Assembly: GCA_016302185.1 (NCBI GenBank)
Contig: JAEDOC010000023.1
Span: forward strand, 1-18,729
Source: Clostridium sp.
GTDB lineage: Bacteria; Bacillota; Clostridia; Lachnospirales; Lachnospiraceae
Length of the DNA: 18,729 bases
Reading direction: 5' to 3'
How positions within the stretch are numbered: position 1 is the stretch's first letter; each line of letters starts with the position of its first letter. Positions 1 through 8,030 of the stretch are shown here, in pieces. The notes beneath the pieces were generated by a model. It made no database searches and was not told the origin of the DNA. It saw only the letters and a program-made list of their open reading frames with translations. A program made the position numbers and the translations under genes.

Positions 1-692
1 GAGAAGTGGAGCGTTTGGGTAAGAGATTTGTTTTCTTTACCAACAATTCATCCAAATCTCCGAAAACGTACATAGATAAGCTGGCGAAGATGGACTGCTT
101 TATTACCAGAGACCAGATCATTACGTCCGGCGATGTTATGATTCAATACTTGAAAACCTATTATCCGAATAAGATGGTATATCTGATGGGAACGCCTGAT
201 TTGGAAGCGAATTTCAGAGAAAACGGAATTTTGCTGACGCAGGAGATGCCGGATGTGGTAGTGATTGGTTTTGATATGACACTGACTTATGAGAAGCTGG
301 AGAGGGCCTGTACTTACATCAGAAATGGTGCGGTCTTCCTGGCCACTCATCTGGATATTAATTGCCCGACAAAGGATGGATTTATCCCGGATTGCGGTGC
401 CATGTGTGCTGCGATTTCCCTGTCTACCGGTAAACAGCCGCGCTATGTGGGAAAACCGTTTAAAGAGACGGTGGATATGGTATTAGCCATGACAGGTGCA
501 AAAAGGGAGAAGGTTTCTTTTGTTGGGGATCGCCTGTATACAGATGTGAAGACCGGAGTGGACAATGGGGCTCACGGAATTCTGGTATTGAGCGGTGAGA
601 CGAAGCTTAAGGATCTGGAAGGTTCTGATACGGTTCCGGATGCGGTATTTACCGGATTAAAAGAAATGGGAGAAATCCTGAAAACGATGTAG
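1..692 (+). CDS. HAD-superfamily phosphatase, NagD/phosphoglycolate-phosphatase-like (5' end outside window)
   Basis: A cytoplasmic haloacid-dehalogenase-type phosphatase of the NagD (class IIA) group. The open frame continues to the left edge, so the N-terminus with the nucleophile motif DxDGT lies outside the window; a GTG at 6 is internal, not the start. Visible: motif II region FTNNSS (about bases 35-52), a cap domain in the middle with a PDCGAMCAAI stretch, the motif III lysine in VGKPFKETVD, and motif IV GDRLYTDVKTG near the C-terminus, which binds magnesium. The remaining 229 codons fit a family length of about 260. The substrate cannot be read from sequence; this family includes phosphatases for phosphoglycolate, glycerol 3-phosphate, pyridoxal phosphate and sugar phosphates. 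glpK follows after 56 bp on the same strand with no terminator between, so the two may be cotranscribed, which makes a glycerol-phosphate-related substrate conceivable but unproven. Confidence 0.9.
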   Translation, partial: EVERLGKRFVFFTNNSSKSPKTYIDKLAKMDCFITRDQIITSGDVMIQYLKTYYPNKMVYLMGTPDLEANFRENGILLTQEMPDVVVIGFDMTLTYEKLERACTYIRNGAVFLATHLDINCPTKDGFIPDCGAMCAAISLSTGKQPRYVGKPFKETVDMVLAMTGAKREKVSFVGDRLYTDVKTGVDNGAHGILVLSGETKLKDLEGSDTVPDAVFTGLKEMGEILKTM

Positions 693-748
693 AGGAAATA
701 TTTCTGTCGAAGGAGTAAAGTGAATCAGAAAAGGAACGGGGAAGGTTT

Positions 749-2248
749 ATGGCAAAATATGTAATGGCGCTGGATGCGGGAACCACCAGCAATCGCTGTA
801 TCATTTTCAATGAAAAGGGGGAAATCTGCAGTTCTGCGCAGAAGGAATTCCGCCAGTATTTCCCGAAACCGGGCTGGGTGGAGCATGATGCCAATGAGAT
901 CTGGTCCACACAGCTGGGGGTTGCTGTGGAGGCGATGTCGAAGATTGCAGCTTCGGCAGAGGATATTGCGGCAATCGGTATTACGAATCAGAGAGAGACC
1001 ACGATTGTCTGGGATAAGAACACGGGAGAACCGGTATATCATGCCATTGTATGGCAGTGCCGCCGGACCTCGGAATATTGTGACGAGCTGAAGGCGAAGG
1101 GATTGACAGAAAAATTCCGCCATAAAACCGGATTGGTAATTGATGCGTATTTTTCCGGAACCAAGCTGAAATGGATCCTGGATCAGGTGCCGGGAGTGAG
1201 AGAACGGGCCGAGAGAGGAGAGCTTCTGTTTGGCACGGTGGAAACCTGGCTGATCTGGAAGATGACGAAGGGAAAAGTGTTTGTTACGGATTATTCCAAT
1301 GCGTCCCGTACCATGCTGTTTAATATCAACACACTGGAGTGGGATGAGGAGATTCTAAAGGAATTAAATATTCCGAAGTGTATGCTTCCGGAGGTAAAAC
1401 CGTCCAGCTGCGTATACGGTATGGCGGATCCACAGTTCCTCGGCGGAGAGATTCCGATCGCCGGTGCAGCCGGTGATCAGCAGGCAGCCCTGTTCGGACA
1501 GACCTGTTTTCATCCCGGAGAGGCAAAGAATACCTACGGAACCGGCTGCTTCCTGCTGATGAACACGGGAGAGAAGCCGGTCTATTCCAGCAATGGCCTG
1601 GTAACGACGATCGCCTGGGGAATCGACGGCAAGGTAAACTATGCGCTGGAAGGTTCCATCTTTGTGGCTGGTGCAGCATTGCAGTGGCTGCGGGATGAGA
1701 TGCGCCTCATTGATTCCGCGGCGGATTCGGAATACATGGCAAATAAGGTAAAAGATACCAATGGCTGTTATGTGGTTCCTGCCTTTACCGGTCTGGGAGC
1801 ACCGCACTGGGATCAGTATGCGAGAGGAACGATCGTGGGTATTACCCGCGGCGTAAATAAATATCATATTATCCGGGCCACACTGGAGTCTCTGGCATTT
1901 CAGACCAACGATGTGCTTCAGTCCATGCGGGCAGATTCCGGGATTGATTTGTCCACATTGAAGGTAGATGGAGGTGCCAGCGCCAATAATCTTCTGATGC
2001 AGATGCAGGCTGATATTATTCAGGCACCGGTGCAGCGGCCGAGATGCGTAGAGACGACCGCGATGGGAGCGGCGTATCTGGCCGGTCTGGCAGTGAAATA
2101 CTGGAGCAGCAAGGAAGAGGTAAAGAAGAACTGGTCAGTGGATCAGCTGTTCCTGCCCAGAATTGCAAAAGAGGAGCAGGAAGCAAAAATCAAGCAGTGG
2201 AATAAAGCGGTGAAATATGCCTACGGCTGGGCCAAGGAAAATGGCTAG
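749..2248 (+). CDS. glpK: Glycerol kinase
   Basis: ATP-dependent phosphorylation of glycerol to sn-glycerol 3-phosphate, a FGGY-family sugar kinase in the cytoplasm. The 499-residue length is normal. Seen: the N-terminal phosphate-binding loop DAGTTSNR (about 9-16), the early QRETTIVW segment (about 81-88), the WQCRRT block, AGDQQAALFGQ (about 240-250), KNTYGTG, GLGAPHWD (about 348-355), and the C-terminal nucleotide-binding VDGGASANN. ATG 749 is preceded by GGGGAAGG (738-745) and gives the usual MAKYVMALDAGTTS start. In Bacilli and enterococci a histidine in the loop before the IPIAG segment is phosphorylated by HPr; here that loop reads VYGMADPQFLGGE and has no His, so direct PTS activation may be missing. 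That comparison is from memory, not from an alignment. A strong terminator follows the gene. Confidence 0.97.
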   Translation: MAKYVMALDAGTTSNRCIIFNEKGEICSSAQKEFRQYFPKPGWVEHDANEIWSTQLGVAVEAMSKIAASAEDIAAIGITNQRETTIVWDKNTGEPVYHAIVWQCRRTSEYCDELKAKGLTEKFRHKTGLVIDAYFSGTKLKWILDQVPGVRERAERGELLFGTVETWLIWKMTKGKVFVTDYSNASRTMLFNINTLEWDEEILKELNIPKCMLPEVKPSSCVYGMADPQFLGGEIPIAGAAGDQQAALFGQTCFHPGEAKNTYGTGCFLLMNTGEKPVYSSNGLVTTIAWGIDGKVNYALEGSIFVAGAALQWLRDEMRLIDSAADSEYMANKVKDTNGCYVVPAFTGLGAPHWDQYARGTIVGITRGVNKYHIIRATLESLAFQTNDVLQSMRADSGIDLSTLKVDGGASANNLLMQMQADIIQAPVQRPRCVETTAMGAAYLAGLAVKYWSSKEEVKKNWSVDQLFLPRIAKEEQEAKIKQWNKAVKYAYGWAKENG

Positions 2249-2277
2249 GCCGGGTATATGTGGAGCCTTAGCAGTGG

Positions 2278-2314
2278 AATCCCTTGTCCGTAAATGGACG
2301 AGGGATTCCTTTTT
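2278..2314 (+). terminator. Rho-independent terminator after glpK
   Basis: A 12-bp stem with one G-T wobble: AATCCCTTGTCC (2278-2289) pairs with GGACGAGGGATT (2296-2307) around a 6-nt loop. A T-rich run (CCTTTTTG) follows immediately. It separates glpK from the pilus operon, which must therefore have its own promoter in 2315-2345. I could not identify a convincing -35/-10 pair there. Confidence 0.9.
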
Positions 2315-2362
2315 GCGTTTAAGTATGCTATTTTAAACCAGAAGAGGAGGTGAACATAAAAA

Positions 2363-3820
2363 ATGAAAGAAGAAACAAGTAAGTTTGATCTGCGGGAACA
2401 GAGGCCGGATCCGGAAGCGGTTAAGCGGCTCAGTGAAGCAGAAGCCAGAAAATACGGCGTTATCCCGGTGAAGCTGGAGAAAGGATCAGAGAGAGGTGAA
2501 AGGGACTGTCTGTGGGTGGCTATGCAGGATCCGGAAGATCTGGAAGCACTGAATGATCTGGCGGTGTTAAGCGGCTGCAGAATTTTTCCGTTGTACTGCC
2601 CCGGAGATCAGATTGCGCTGCAGCTGGATCGCAGTTTTGGCTGTCAGTCGGTGCTGGAAGAACCGATAGTCTCCATGGTACATTCCCTGCTGGAACAGGC
2701 AGTCCGGCGTAGAGCCAGTGATATCCATTTTGAACCTCAGAAGGCCGGAATGCGGATACGGCTTCGGATCGACGGGCAGCTGAAGGAAGAGATGTGTTGT
2801 GATCCCGGGCTTGCTTCGCTTCTGACGGCCCGGCTGAAGATCTTCTGCGGAATGGATATTTCGGAGAAACGCAGGCCGCAGGATGGAAGAGCATCCATTT
2901 CCGTGGATTCCAGGGAGTATGATATCCGGGCATCCTGTATTCCTACGGTATACGGAGAAAAAATCGTATTGCGGCTGATCGGGCAGGACGGTCTGATCCG
3001 TAAAAAAACGGAACTGGGAATGGATGAGGAGGAGCTTCGGCGGTTCGATACAATGTTTTCATCTCCCCGCGGTCTGGTTTTGGTGACAGGACCTACCGGA
3101 AGCGGAAAGACGACAACACTGTATGCAGCACTGGAAGAAATGAAGCGGAATGAAATTAATATTCTGACTGTGGAAGATCCGGTGGAGGTGACAATGGAAG
3201 GCATCAGCCAGATGCAGGTGAATCCCAAAATCGGCCTGACATTTGCATCGGCACTGCGTTTTATGCTTCGACAGGATCCGGATATTCTGATGGTAGGTGA
3301 GATTAGAGACCGGGAGACTGCAAAGCTGGCAGTTGAGGCATCTTTGACCGGTCATCTGGTGGTCAGCACCCTGCATACCGGCAGTACGGCTTCCAGTATC
3401 CTGCGGCTCTTGAATATGGAGATTGAGCCATACCTGTTATCAGATGCGCTGCGCGGTGTAGTATCCCAGCGGCTGGTACGCCGCCTCTGCCGCTGCAAAC
3501 AGCCGCGAAGAATGACAGACTCGGAGAAAAAGGAACTGCAGCCATATTCGGAACAAACCGGAACCGTGTGGGAGCCGGTGGGCTGTGAACGCTGTTTTGG
3601 CACCGGATATGAAGGCCGCTGTGGCGTATTTGAGATAATGCCAATGAGTCCGGCACTGAGGCTTGCGTCGATGAAGCAGCCGTCTTCTTCTGAACTGCGG
3701 CGGATTGCGGTAAAAGAAGGGATGAAGACACTGCGGTGCAGTGCTGCGCGTCTGGTGTGCAGTGGTGTTACTTCCATGGAAGAATATTATAAAATTGCCT
3801 GTGAGGAGGATCTGGAATGA
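2363..3820 (+). CDS. GspE/PilB-family assembly ATPase of a type IV pilus/type II secretion-like system
   Basis: Hexameric cytoplasmic ATPase that drives pilin polymerisation. 485 residues. An N-terminal domain of about 95 residues (AEARKYGVIPVKL at 25-37) resembles the GspE N-terminal fold. Next comes the N2 domain with ASDIHFEP (118-125), then the catalytic RecA-like domain: Walker A GPTGSGKT (243-250), Asp box around LTVEDPVE (268-275), Walker B ILMVGEIRD (308-316) and His box TGHLVVSTLHTGS (329-341). A zinc-binding four-cysteine module follows: C376, C378, C408, C411. These features mark the extension ATPase class (GspE/PilB), not the retraction ATPase PilT, which lacks the long N-domain and the zinc module. 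The start is fixed by AGGAGGTG at 2345-2352. It is the first gene of the operon and overlaps the next by 4 bp. GspE and PilB cannot be told apart from sequence alone. Confidence 0.95.
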   Translation: MKEETSKFDLREQRPDPEAVKRLSEAEARKYGVIPVKLEKGSERGERDCLWVAMQDPEDLEALNDLAVLSGCRIFPLYCPGDQIALQLDRSFGCQSVLEEPIVSMVHSLLEQAVRRRASDIHFEPQKAGMRIRLRIDGQLKEEMCCDPGLASLLTARLKIFCGMDISEKRRPQDGRASISVDSREYDIRASCIPTVYGEKIVLRLIGQDGLIRKKTELGMDEEELRRFDTMFSSPRGLVLVTGPTGSGKTTTLYAALEEMKRNEINILTVEDPVEVTMEGISQMQVNPKIGLTFASALRFMLRQDPDILMVGEIRDRETAKLAVEASLTGHLVVSTLHTGSTASSILRLLNMEIEPYLLSDALRGVVSQRLVRRLCRCKQPRRMTDSEKKELQPYSEQTGTVWEPVGCERCFGTGYEGRCGVFEIMPMSPALRLASMKQPSSSELRRIAVKEGMKTLRCSAARLVCSGVTSMEEYYKIACEEDLE

Positions 3821-5076
3821 CAGAGGAAGAAAAAAAGCGGAGAGGAGAGACGCACGGTGTGACAGAATATGTGTATTTCCTGGTCAGCCCTAACGGAAAA
3901 AGAAGACGGGGAAGTATTCAGGTGAAAACCAGGGAGGAGGCCAGAAGAAAGCTAAAAGAGGAAGGAAATGTGGTGCTTTCACTGGAACCGGCGGGCATTC
4001 TGGAACGGCAGATTCATCTTTTTCCCGGACAGGAGAAAGGAAGTCCCCGGGAGATGGGGATGTTCTGCCGGCAGTTTGCAGCGCTTTTGAATGCCGGTAT
4101 ATCAGTTCCTGAGGCGCTGTCCATGCTGGAACATCAGACAGAAAGACGAATGCTGCGTTTGGCGCTTTCCAAGGTTCTGAATTCCATAGAGAACGGAAAC
4201 ACCCTGGCAGAGAGTATGAAGTGTTGCCGAACGGTATTTTCTCCGCTGCTTACCAGTATGGTAAAAGCGGGAGAGGAGTCGGGCCGTCTGGAACAGTCAC
4301 TGGAACGGATGGCTGTCTATTATGAAAAAGTAGCCTGCCTGCAGGCCGTGGTACAGAAAGCAACGATTTATCCTTTGATTCTGTCCGCGGCCTGTTTTGT
4401 TGTTCTGTGCGTTCTTCTGTTTTTTCTGGTACCCATGTATGAAGAATTGTTTGAGATGATAGAGGCAGAACTGCCGGCGATCACTCGTTTTGTGGTGACG
4501 GGAAGTCACTGGATGAGAGAAAACGGTGGGCTCTTTTTTCTGTGTCTGCTTTTTCTGGTCGTTGGAATCTTCCTTCCGAGAAAGACAAGGTGGGGCGGAT
4601 GGATGGAGGAACGGGTATTATTGAAGCTTCCGTGGTGGGGAATGCTTCTCCGGAAGCTGGCCTGTGCCCGTTTTGCCGGAAGTCTTGGAAGCCTTCTGGA
4701 GGCTGGAATCCCTCTTCCCGAAGCGTTAGAACTAACGGCAGACGCCATGGAACCGCAGGTGTTTTGTCAGGCGGTGCAGAAAATACGTACCATGGTGGAG
4801 CAAGGAATATCACTGACAGCAGCTTTGATGGCCCAGGAGGTATTTCTGCCAATGTTGTGCGGCATGGCAGCTGCCGGGGAGGAGACGGGAAGCCTGAGTA
4901 CGATGCTTTTTTCAGCAGCAGAGTATTATGAAAAAGAAGCTGCATTTCAGACAGAGAAAGGAGCAGCAGCTCTGGAACCATTGCTGGTTCTGGGAATGGC
5001 GCTCCTTGTTTCCCTGGTGCTTGCCGCTGTGTTTTCACCGATGCTGACGATGTATGAGAAAATACAATATTTGTAA
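3817..5076 (+). CDS. GspF/PilC-family inner-membrane platform protein
   Basis: Polytopic membrane protein on which the assembly ATPase acts to extract pilins from the membrane. 419 residues with two T2SSF repeats: the first around MGMFCRQFAALLNAGISVPEAL (80-101, quoted as residue span only in part) and the second around ARFAGSLGSLLEAGIPLPEALE, each ending with an AGEESG/AGEETG turn (151-156 and 353-358). Three transmembrane segments lie at about 186-207, 238-254 and 387-411, the usual PilC layout. An N-terminal extension of about 60 residues before the first repeat resembles the short N-terminal domain of many PilC proteins. The ATG overlaps the ATPase stop codon (ATGA at 3817-3820), so translational coupling is likely. 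Identification is secure at family level. Confidence 0.95.
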   Translation: MTEEEKKRRGETHGVTEYVYFLVSPNGKRRRGSIQVKTREEARRKLKEEGNVVLSLEPAGILERQIHLFPGQEKGSPREMGMFCRQFAALLNAGISVPEALSMLEHQTERRMLRLALSKVLNSIENGNTLAESMKCCRTVFSPLLTSMVKAGEESGRLEQSLERMAVYYEKVACLQAVVQKATIYPLILSAACFVVLCVLLFFLVPMYEELFEMIEAELPAITRFVVTGSHWMRENGGLFFLCLLFLVVGIFLPRKTRWGGWMEERVLLKLPWWGMLLRKLACARFAGSLGSLLEAGIPLPEALELTADAMEPQVFCQAVQKIRTMVEQGISLTAALMAQEVFLPMLCGMAAAGEETGSLSTMLFSAAEYYEKEAAFQTEKGAAALEPLLVLGMALLVSLVLAAVFSPMLTMYEKIQYL

Positions 5077-5092
5077 AAAGGAGAGAAATAGA

Positions 5093-5569
5093 ATGAAATT
5101 AAAAAATCGGGGTTTTTCCCTGCTGGAGCTGATTGTGTCTATGGCGATTCTGGCAGTGCTGTCAGGTCTCTTGGCACCTCAGCTTTTTCGTTATGTGGAA
5201 AAATCAAAGGAAGCTAGGGATTTACAGACGCTGGACACGGTATATATGGCAGTACAGGCGGCACTGATGGATGAGGATGCTTATGAGAGCATGGCGGAAG
5301 GGGCGCAGGAAGCCTACGATCGCAGCTTTTGCCTGAAAAAGATTGACGGGAAAGATGCGTTCGGGCAGGAATTGGAAGCACTTCTGGGAGAACTGGATCG
5401 GATTCGGCTGATATCCGGGAATGCAGGAAAAGGTGAGGTTTGCATCCGGATTCGCTGCGAAACGGGAAAAGAACGGGATCTGAAAATCAGCGTATACAGC
5501 GGCAGCTCTTCGGATCCCGGCAAGCGGGTTGGAAGTCTGGAGGTTGTGGGTGCATCGTTTGCAGAATAA
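5093..5569 (+). CDS. Major pseudopilin/type IV pilin (GspG/PilA-like)
   Basis: Class III signal peptide with prepilin cleavage motif: a short basic leader MKLKNRG, then FSLLELIVSMAILAVLSGLL. Cleavage is expected between Gly7 and Phe8, leaving Phe1 and Glu5 of the mature protein, followed by a hydrophobic helix to about residue 28. The mature protein is about 151 residues. I start at ATG 5093, not at an in-frame ATG at 5054, because AAGGAG sits at 5078-5083 and the leader is then 7 residues, the normal length; the longer reading would also overlap the upstream gene. As the first and only mid-size pilin right after the ATPase and platform genes it is the likely main subunit. Two cysteines near the end of the globular part (VCIRIRC) could form a disulfide; this is inference. 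Confidence 0.93.
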   Translation: MKLKNRGFSLLELIVSMAILAVLSGLLAPQLFRYVEKSKEARDLQTLDTVYMAVQAALMDEDAYESMAEGAQEAYDRSFCLKKIDGKDAFGQELEALLGELDRIRLISGNAGKGEVCIRIRCETGKERDLKISVYSGSSSDPGKRVGSLEVVGASFAE

Positions 5570-5587
5570 AAGCAGCAGGAGGAAAGT

Positions 5588-6082
5588 ATGGAATCAATTG
5601 TGTTGTGGATAAAGATGGGATGTCGGGTCTGCGTGTGTGCCGCACTCTTAAGGTTGAGTATAGAGGATGAAAAAACATATGAGATTCCTCCAAGTTGCAC
5701 AGGCGTTGTCTTTACAGCAGGAATCATTCATCTGATACTTGAGCGGGAGCGATGGCCGCTTTATCTGCTTGGAATGTGTTGTGTCAGTCTTCCACTGCTG
5801 CTGTTGTGGCACGTTAGCAGCGGAACGGCGATTGGAGGCGGAGATATTAAGCTTCTGGCGGCAGCGGGACTTCTGCTGGGCTGGAAGAAAGTACTGCTGG
5901 CATTGGAACTGGCCTGCCTGCTCGGGGCCGTGATTCACTCCCTGCGGGTCTTCATTGGCGGGGCGGGACGCCGTCTGGCTTTCGGTCCCTATCTTTCAAT
6001 CGGAATATTTATTTCTTTGTGGTGGGGAGATGAGTTAATTCACCGCTATCTCTGCTGGGCGGTTCAGAGCCCGGCTATGTAA
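5588..6082 (+). CDS. Prepilin peptidase, A24 aspartic protease, catalytic domain only
   Basis: Membrane aspartic peptidase that would cleave the leader of the three pilin-like proteins in this operon. 164 residues. The two catalytic aspartates are visible: the GxGD motif GGGDIKL with Asp86, and Asp27 in SIEDEKTYEIP, which lines up with the first active-site Asp of PilD when the conserved Pro is used as anchor. Several hydrophobic helices surround them (about 4-23, 40-52, 58-75, 90-110, 130-146). The standard bacterial PilD/GspO N-terminal methyltransferase domain with its zinc cysteines is absent, so this is about 60% of the PilD length and closer in size to TadV/CpaA or archaeal FlaK enzymes. 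AGGAGGA at 5577-5583 supports ATG 5588. It lies 18 bp after the major pilin gene. Confidence 0.9.
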   Translation: MESIVLWIKMGCRVCVCAALLRLSIEDEKTYEIPPSCTGVVFTAGIIHLILERERWPLYLLGMCCVSLPLLLLWHVSSGTAIGGGDIKLLAAAGLLLGWKKVLLALELACLLGAVIHSLRVFIGGAGRRLAFGPYLSIGIFISLWWGDELIHRYLCWAVQSPAM

Positions 6083-6120
6083 AAAAGAATGATAGAAAGA
6101 GGAAAAACGGGAGGTGCGTG

Positions 6121-7494
6121 ATGGAACAGATAGTGACAGTAAGGATGGAAGACAGCAGAATCAAACTGGTCTGGCTGCGGTGCCGGGGAAGAGAAACTGC
6201 GGTAATCGCGGCGGAGGAGAAGGAACTGCCGGATGATTTGGCTGAAAAGAAGTGGATCACACAGCCAAAGCGGTTGGGAGAATATCTTAGCCGTTGGATA
6301 TCACAGAAAAAGAAATCCGTTACGAAGCTGGTATTCTGTCTTCCGGCCAGGTATATTCTGACCAGGGAGTTGCTCTTTCCGGATGTGAACGAGGAGCAGC
6401 TGAGAATGGCGCTCCGTTTGAACGGAACGGATTATTTTCCCGTTGATTTAGAGAAATGTGCGCTGGCTCTGGAAAGAAACAGGAGAGAAAGAGGAAGGTG
6501 TTCTCTGAATGTGGCAGCGGCTTCTGATGAGATGGTGCAGTGCTGCGCTGCTGCCGCCAAAACAGCTGGGGTAAAACGGTATGCGGTGGTGCCGGAGCAG
6601 AGTGCGATAGCGGCGCTGGCAGCAGCTAAGATGAATGCAGCTGCGGGAATTGCTGTCTGGATGGAGGAAGAACGTACCTTTTTGATGGTATTCCACCAGA
6701 AAACGGTAATTCTTCAGCGTGTTCTGGAATGTGGTCCGAAGCTTCTTCCGGCTGCTGTGAAGCGTATTATCGAAGAAGGAAAAGAGGTACTGTCAGGAGA
6801 AGAAGAAAAGCAGGTATATCTTCTGGGTAGCACAGAGGATGCACAGTTAAGCTCCGGTCTGGAAGAAACATTAGGGATTCCGGTAAAATCCTGTAAGGTA
6901 ACAGCAGAGGAGAAGAACAATGCGGCCAATGTGGGAGCCGCACGATCAAAGGCCCGGTTTCTCTCGAGAGAGGAAGAAACAAGGTGCCGGAGACGGAAGA
7001 AAAGAGAGCATTGCCGGCTCCTTCTTTTGACAGGGGCGCTGTTCTCCCTGCTGGTAATTACCCCTTCGCTTCTGGACTTTATTGCGGCGGCTTCGGAGGT
7101 GCTGGAATGGAAAAATCGTGTGCTTCTGGCGGAGGCGGAATGCCCGGCTTCGAAGGTGTATGAGGAAGCACTGCATTGGCAAAGGACAGCAGATGAGGCG
7201 GAGAAGGTGACGGAGTCCGGGCGGACTGTGCTGCCGGCCTTCCGGAAGAATCTGGAACGGAAGCTTCCGGAGAGCTTTTCTCTGGAACACTTTTCTTATG
7301 CAGAAGGTGAGATTCAATTCTCTGCTTTTACAGCGGGGAAACAGGAGGCGGCAGAGCTTCTGAAAGCATTGGAAGAAATGGATGGTGTGTCTGAGGTACG
7401 GCTGGGAACGCTATCTTCAATCCGGGAGGAGAATACGGAACAGGTGTTGTTCTCCGTCAGCTGTTGTCTGGATGAAGGAAAGGAGAAACCATGA
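6121..7494 (+). CDS. GspL-like assembly protein: PilM actin-like domain joined to a PilN-like membrane domain
   Basis: Predicted scaffold of the assembly machine, linking the cytoplasmic ATPase to the extracytoplasmic side. 457 residues. Residues 1 to about 275 look like the actin-like PilM fold: the block CLPARYILTRELLFP, then LRMALRLNGTDYFPVDLEKC matches the PilM pattern of Arg-Glu, acidic residues and a Tyr-x-Pro motif. A basic stretch (CRRRKKREHCR, about 289-299) precedes one transmembrane helix (about 300-322). A coiled-coil-like segment and a C-terminal alpha/beta region follow (FSLEHFSYAEGEIQFSAF onward), typical of the PilN/GspL ferredoxin-like domain. In most type IV pilus loci PilM and PilN are separate genes; GspL of type II secretion has this joined layout. 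ATG 6121 is preferred over GTG 6118 by spacing from GGGAGGTG (6109-6116). It overlaps the next gene by 4 bp. Assignment rests on architecture and position more than on strong motifs. Confidence 0.75.
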   Translation: MEQIVTVRMEDSRIKLVWLRCRGRETAVIAAEEKELPDDLAEKKWITQPKRLGEYLSRWISQKKKSVTKLVFCLPARYILTRELLFPDVNEEQLRMALRLNGTDYFPVDLEKCALALERNRRERGRCSLNVAAASDEMVQCCAAAAKTAGVKRYAVVPEQSAIAALAAAKMNAAAGIAVWMEEERTFLMVFHQKTVILQRVLECGPKLLPAAVKRIIEEGKEVLSGEEEKQVYLLGSTEDAQLSSGLEETLGIPVKSCKVTAEEKNNAANVGAARSKARFLSREEETRCRRRKKREHCRLLLLTGALFSLLVITPSLLDFIAAASEVLEWKNRVLLAEAECPASKVYEEALHWQRTADEAEKVTESGRTVLPAFRKNLERKLPESFSLEHFSYAEGEIQFSAFTAGKQEAAELLKALEEMDGVSEVRLGTLSSIREENTEQVLFSVSCCLDEGKEKP

Positions 7495-8030
7495 AACTGA
7501 CAGAAAATGGGAAAGAGCTTTGGAATGTGACACTTTCTCTTCTGCTGATTGTTTGCGGATGTGTATTCGCCGGGTATCTGGAAGAAAAGACCGCTGAACT
7601 GCAGGTACAGAAGGAAACACTTTGTGAAGAGTGGCAGAGCATGAGGGAGAGAAAAAGAATGGAGGAACCGGAGGCAGCACTGCTCGACAGCAGAACCAGA
7701 CTGGAAAGATATGGTAAGGAACCGGGCGCAGAGCAGCAGCTGGAGTTTATCCTGGATCTGGAACAGAAATTCGGAAACTGTATTTCTTCCGTAAACTGTG
7801 AAGAGCCGGAGATTCTGATGGAGGATGAAGGCTGGCTGCTGACAGGAAGCAATGTGGAGTTTTGCGCGGCTCTTTCTCTGGAAGAATGGAAGCAAATGAC
7901 GGATTATATTCTGGCGTGTGAGGAAAAGAACCGGATTCTGGAAATGTCATTTCATGCAGAAGCGAAGCGGGGAATAGGAGAGGCTGTTTTTCGCATCTGC
8001 CGCTACGGGACGAGAGAGGAGCTTCCATGA
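7491..8030 (+). CDS. PilO/GspM-like bitopic assembly protein
   Basis: 179 residues: a short cytoplasmic N-terminus, one transmembrane helix (about 13-30, VTLSLLLIVCGCVFAGYL), a charged coiled-coil-like stretch (about 31-75), then a small alpha/beta domain (about 80-175). This is the layout of PilO and GspM, which pair with PilN or GspL through coiled coil and ferredoxin-like domains. Sequence identity in this family is low, so the call rests on topology and on its place directly after the GspL-like gene, with a 4-bp ATGA overlap at both ends (7491-7494 and 8027-8030). Role inferred: partner of the upstream protein in the assembly platform. It could also be an unrelated small bitopic protein, but that is unlikely in this context. 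Confidence 0.65.
   Translation: MKLTENGKELWNVTLSLLLIVCGCVFAGYLEEKTAELQVQKETLCEEWQSMRERKRMEEPEAALLDSRTRLERYGKEPGAEQQLEFILDLEQKFGNCISSVNCEEPEILMEDEGWLLTGSNVEFCAALSLEEWKQMTDYILACEEKNRILEMSFHAEAKRGIGEAVFRICRYGTREELP

Noticed and set aside
720..764. Tiny GTG-started 14-codon frame with AAGGAG upstream, overlapping the start of glpK
   Set aside because: It could be a leader peptide, but AAGGAG plus GTG is common by chance, no attenuator structure is seen, and glpK has its own GGGGAAGG site.
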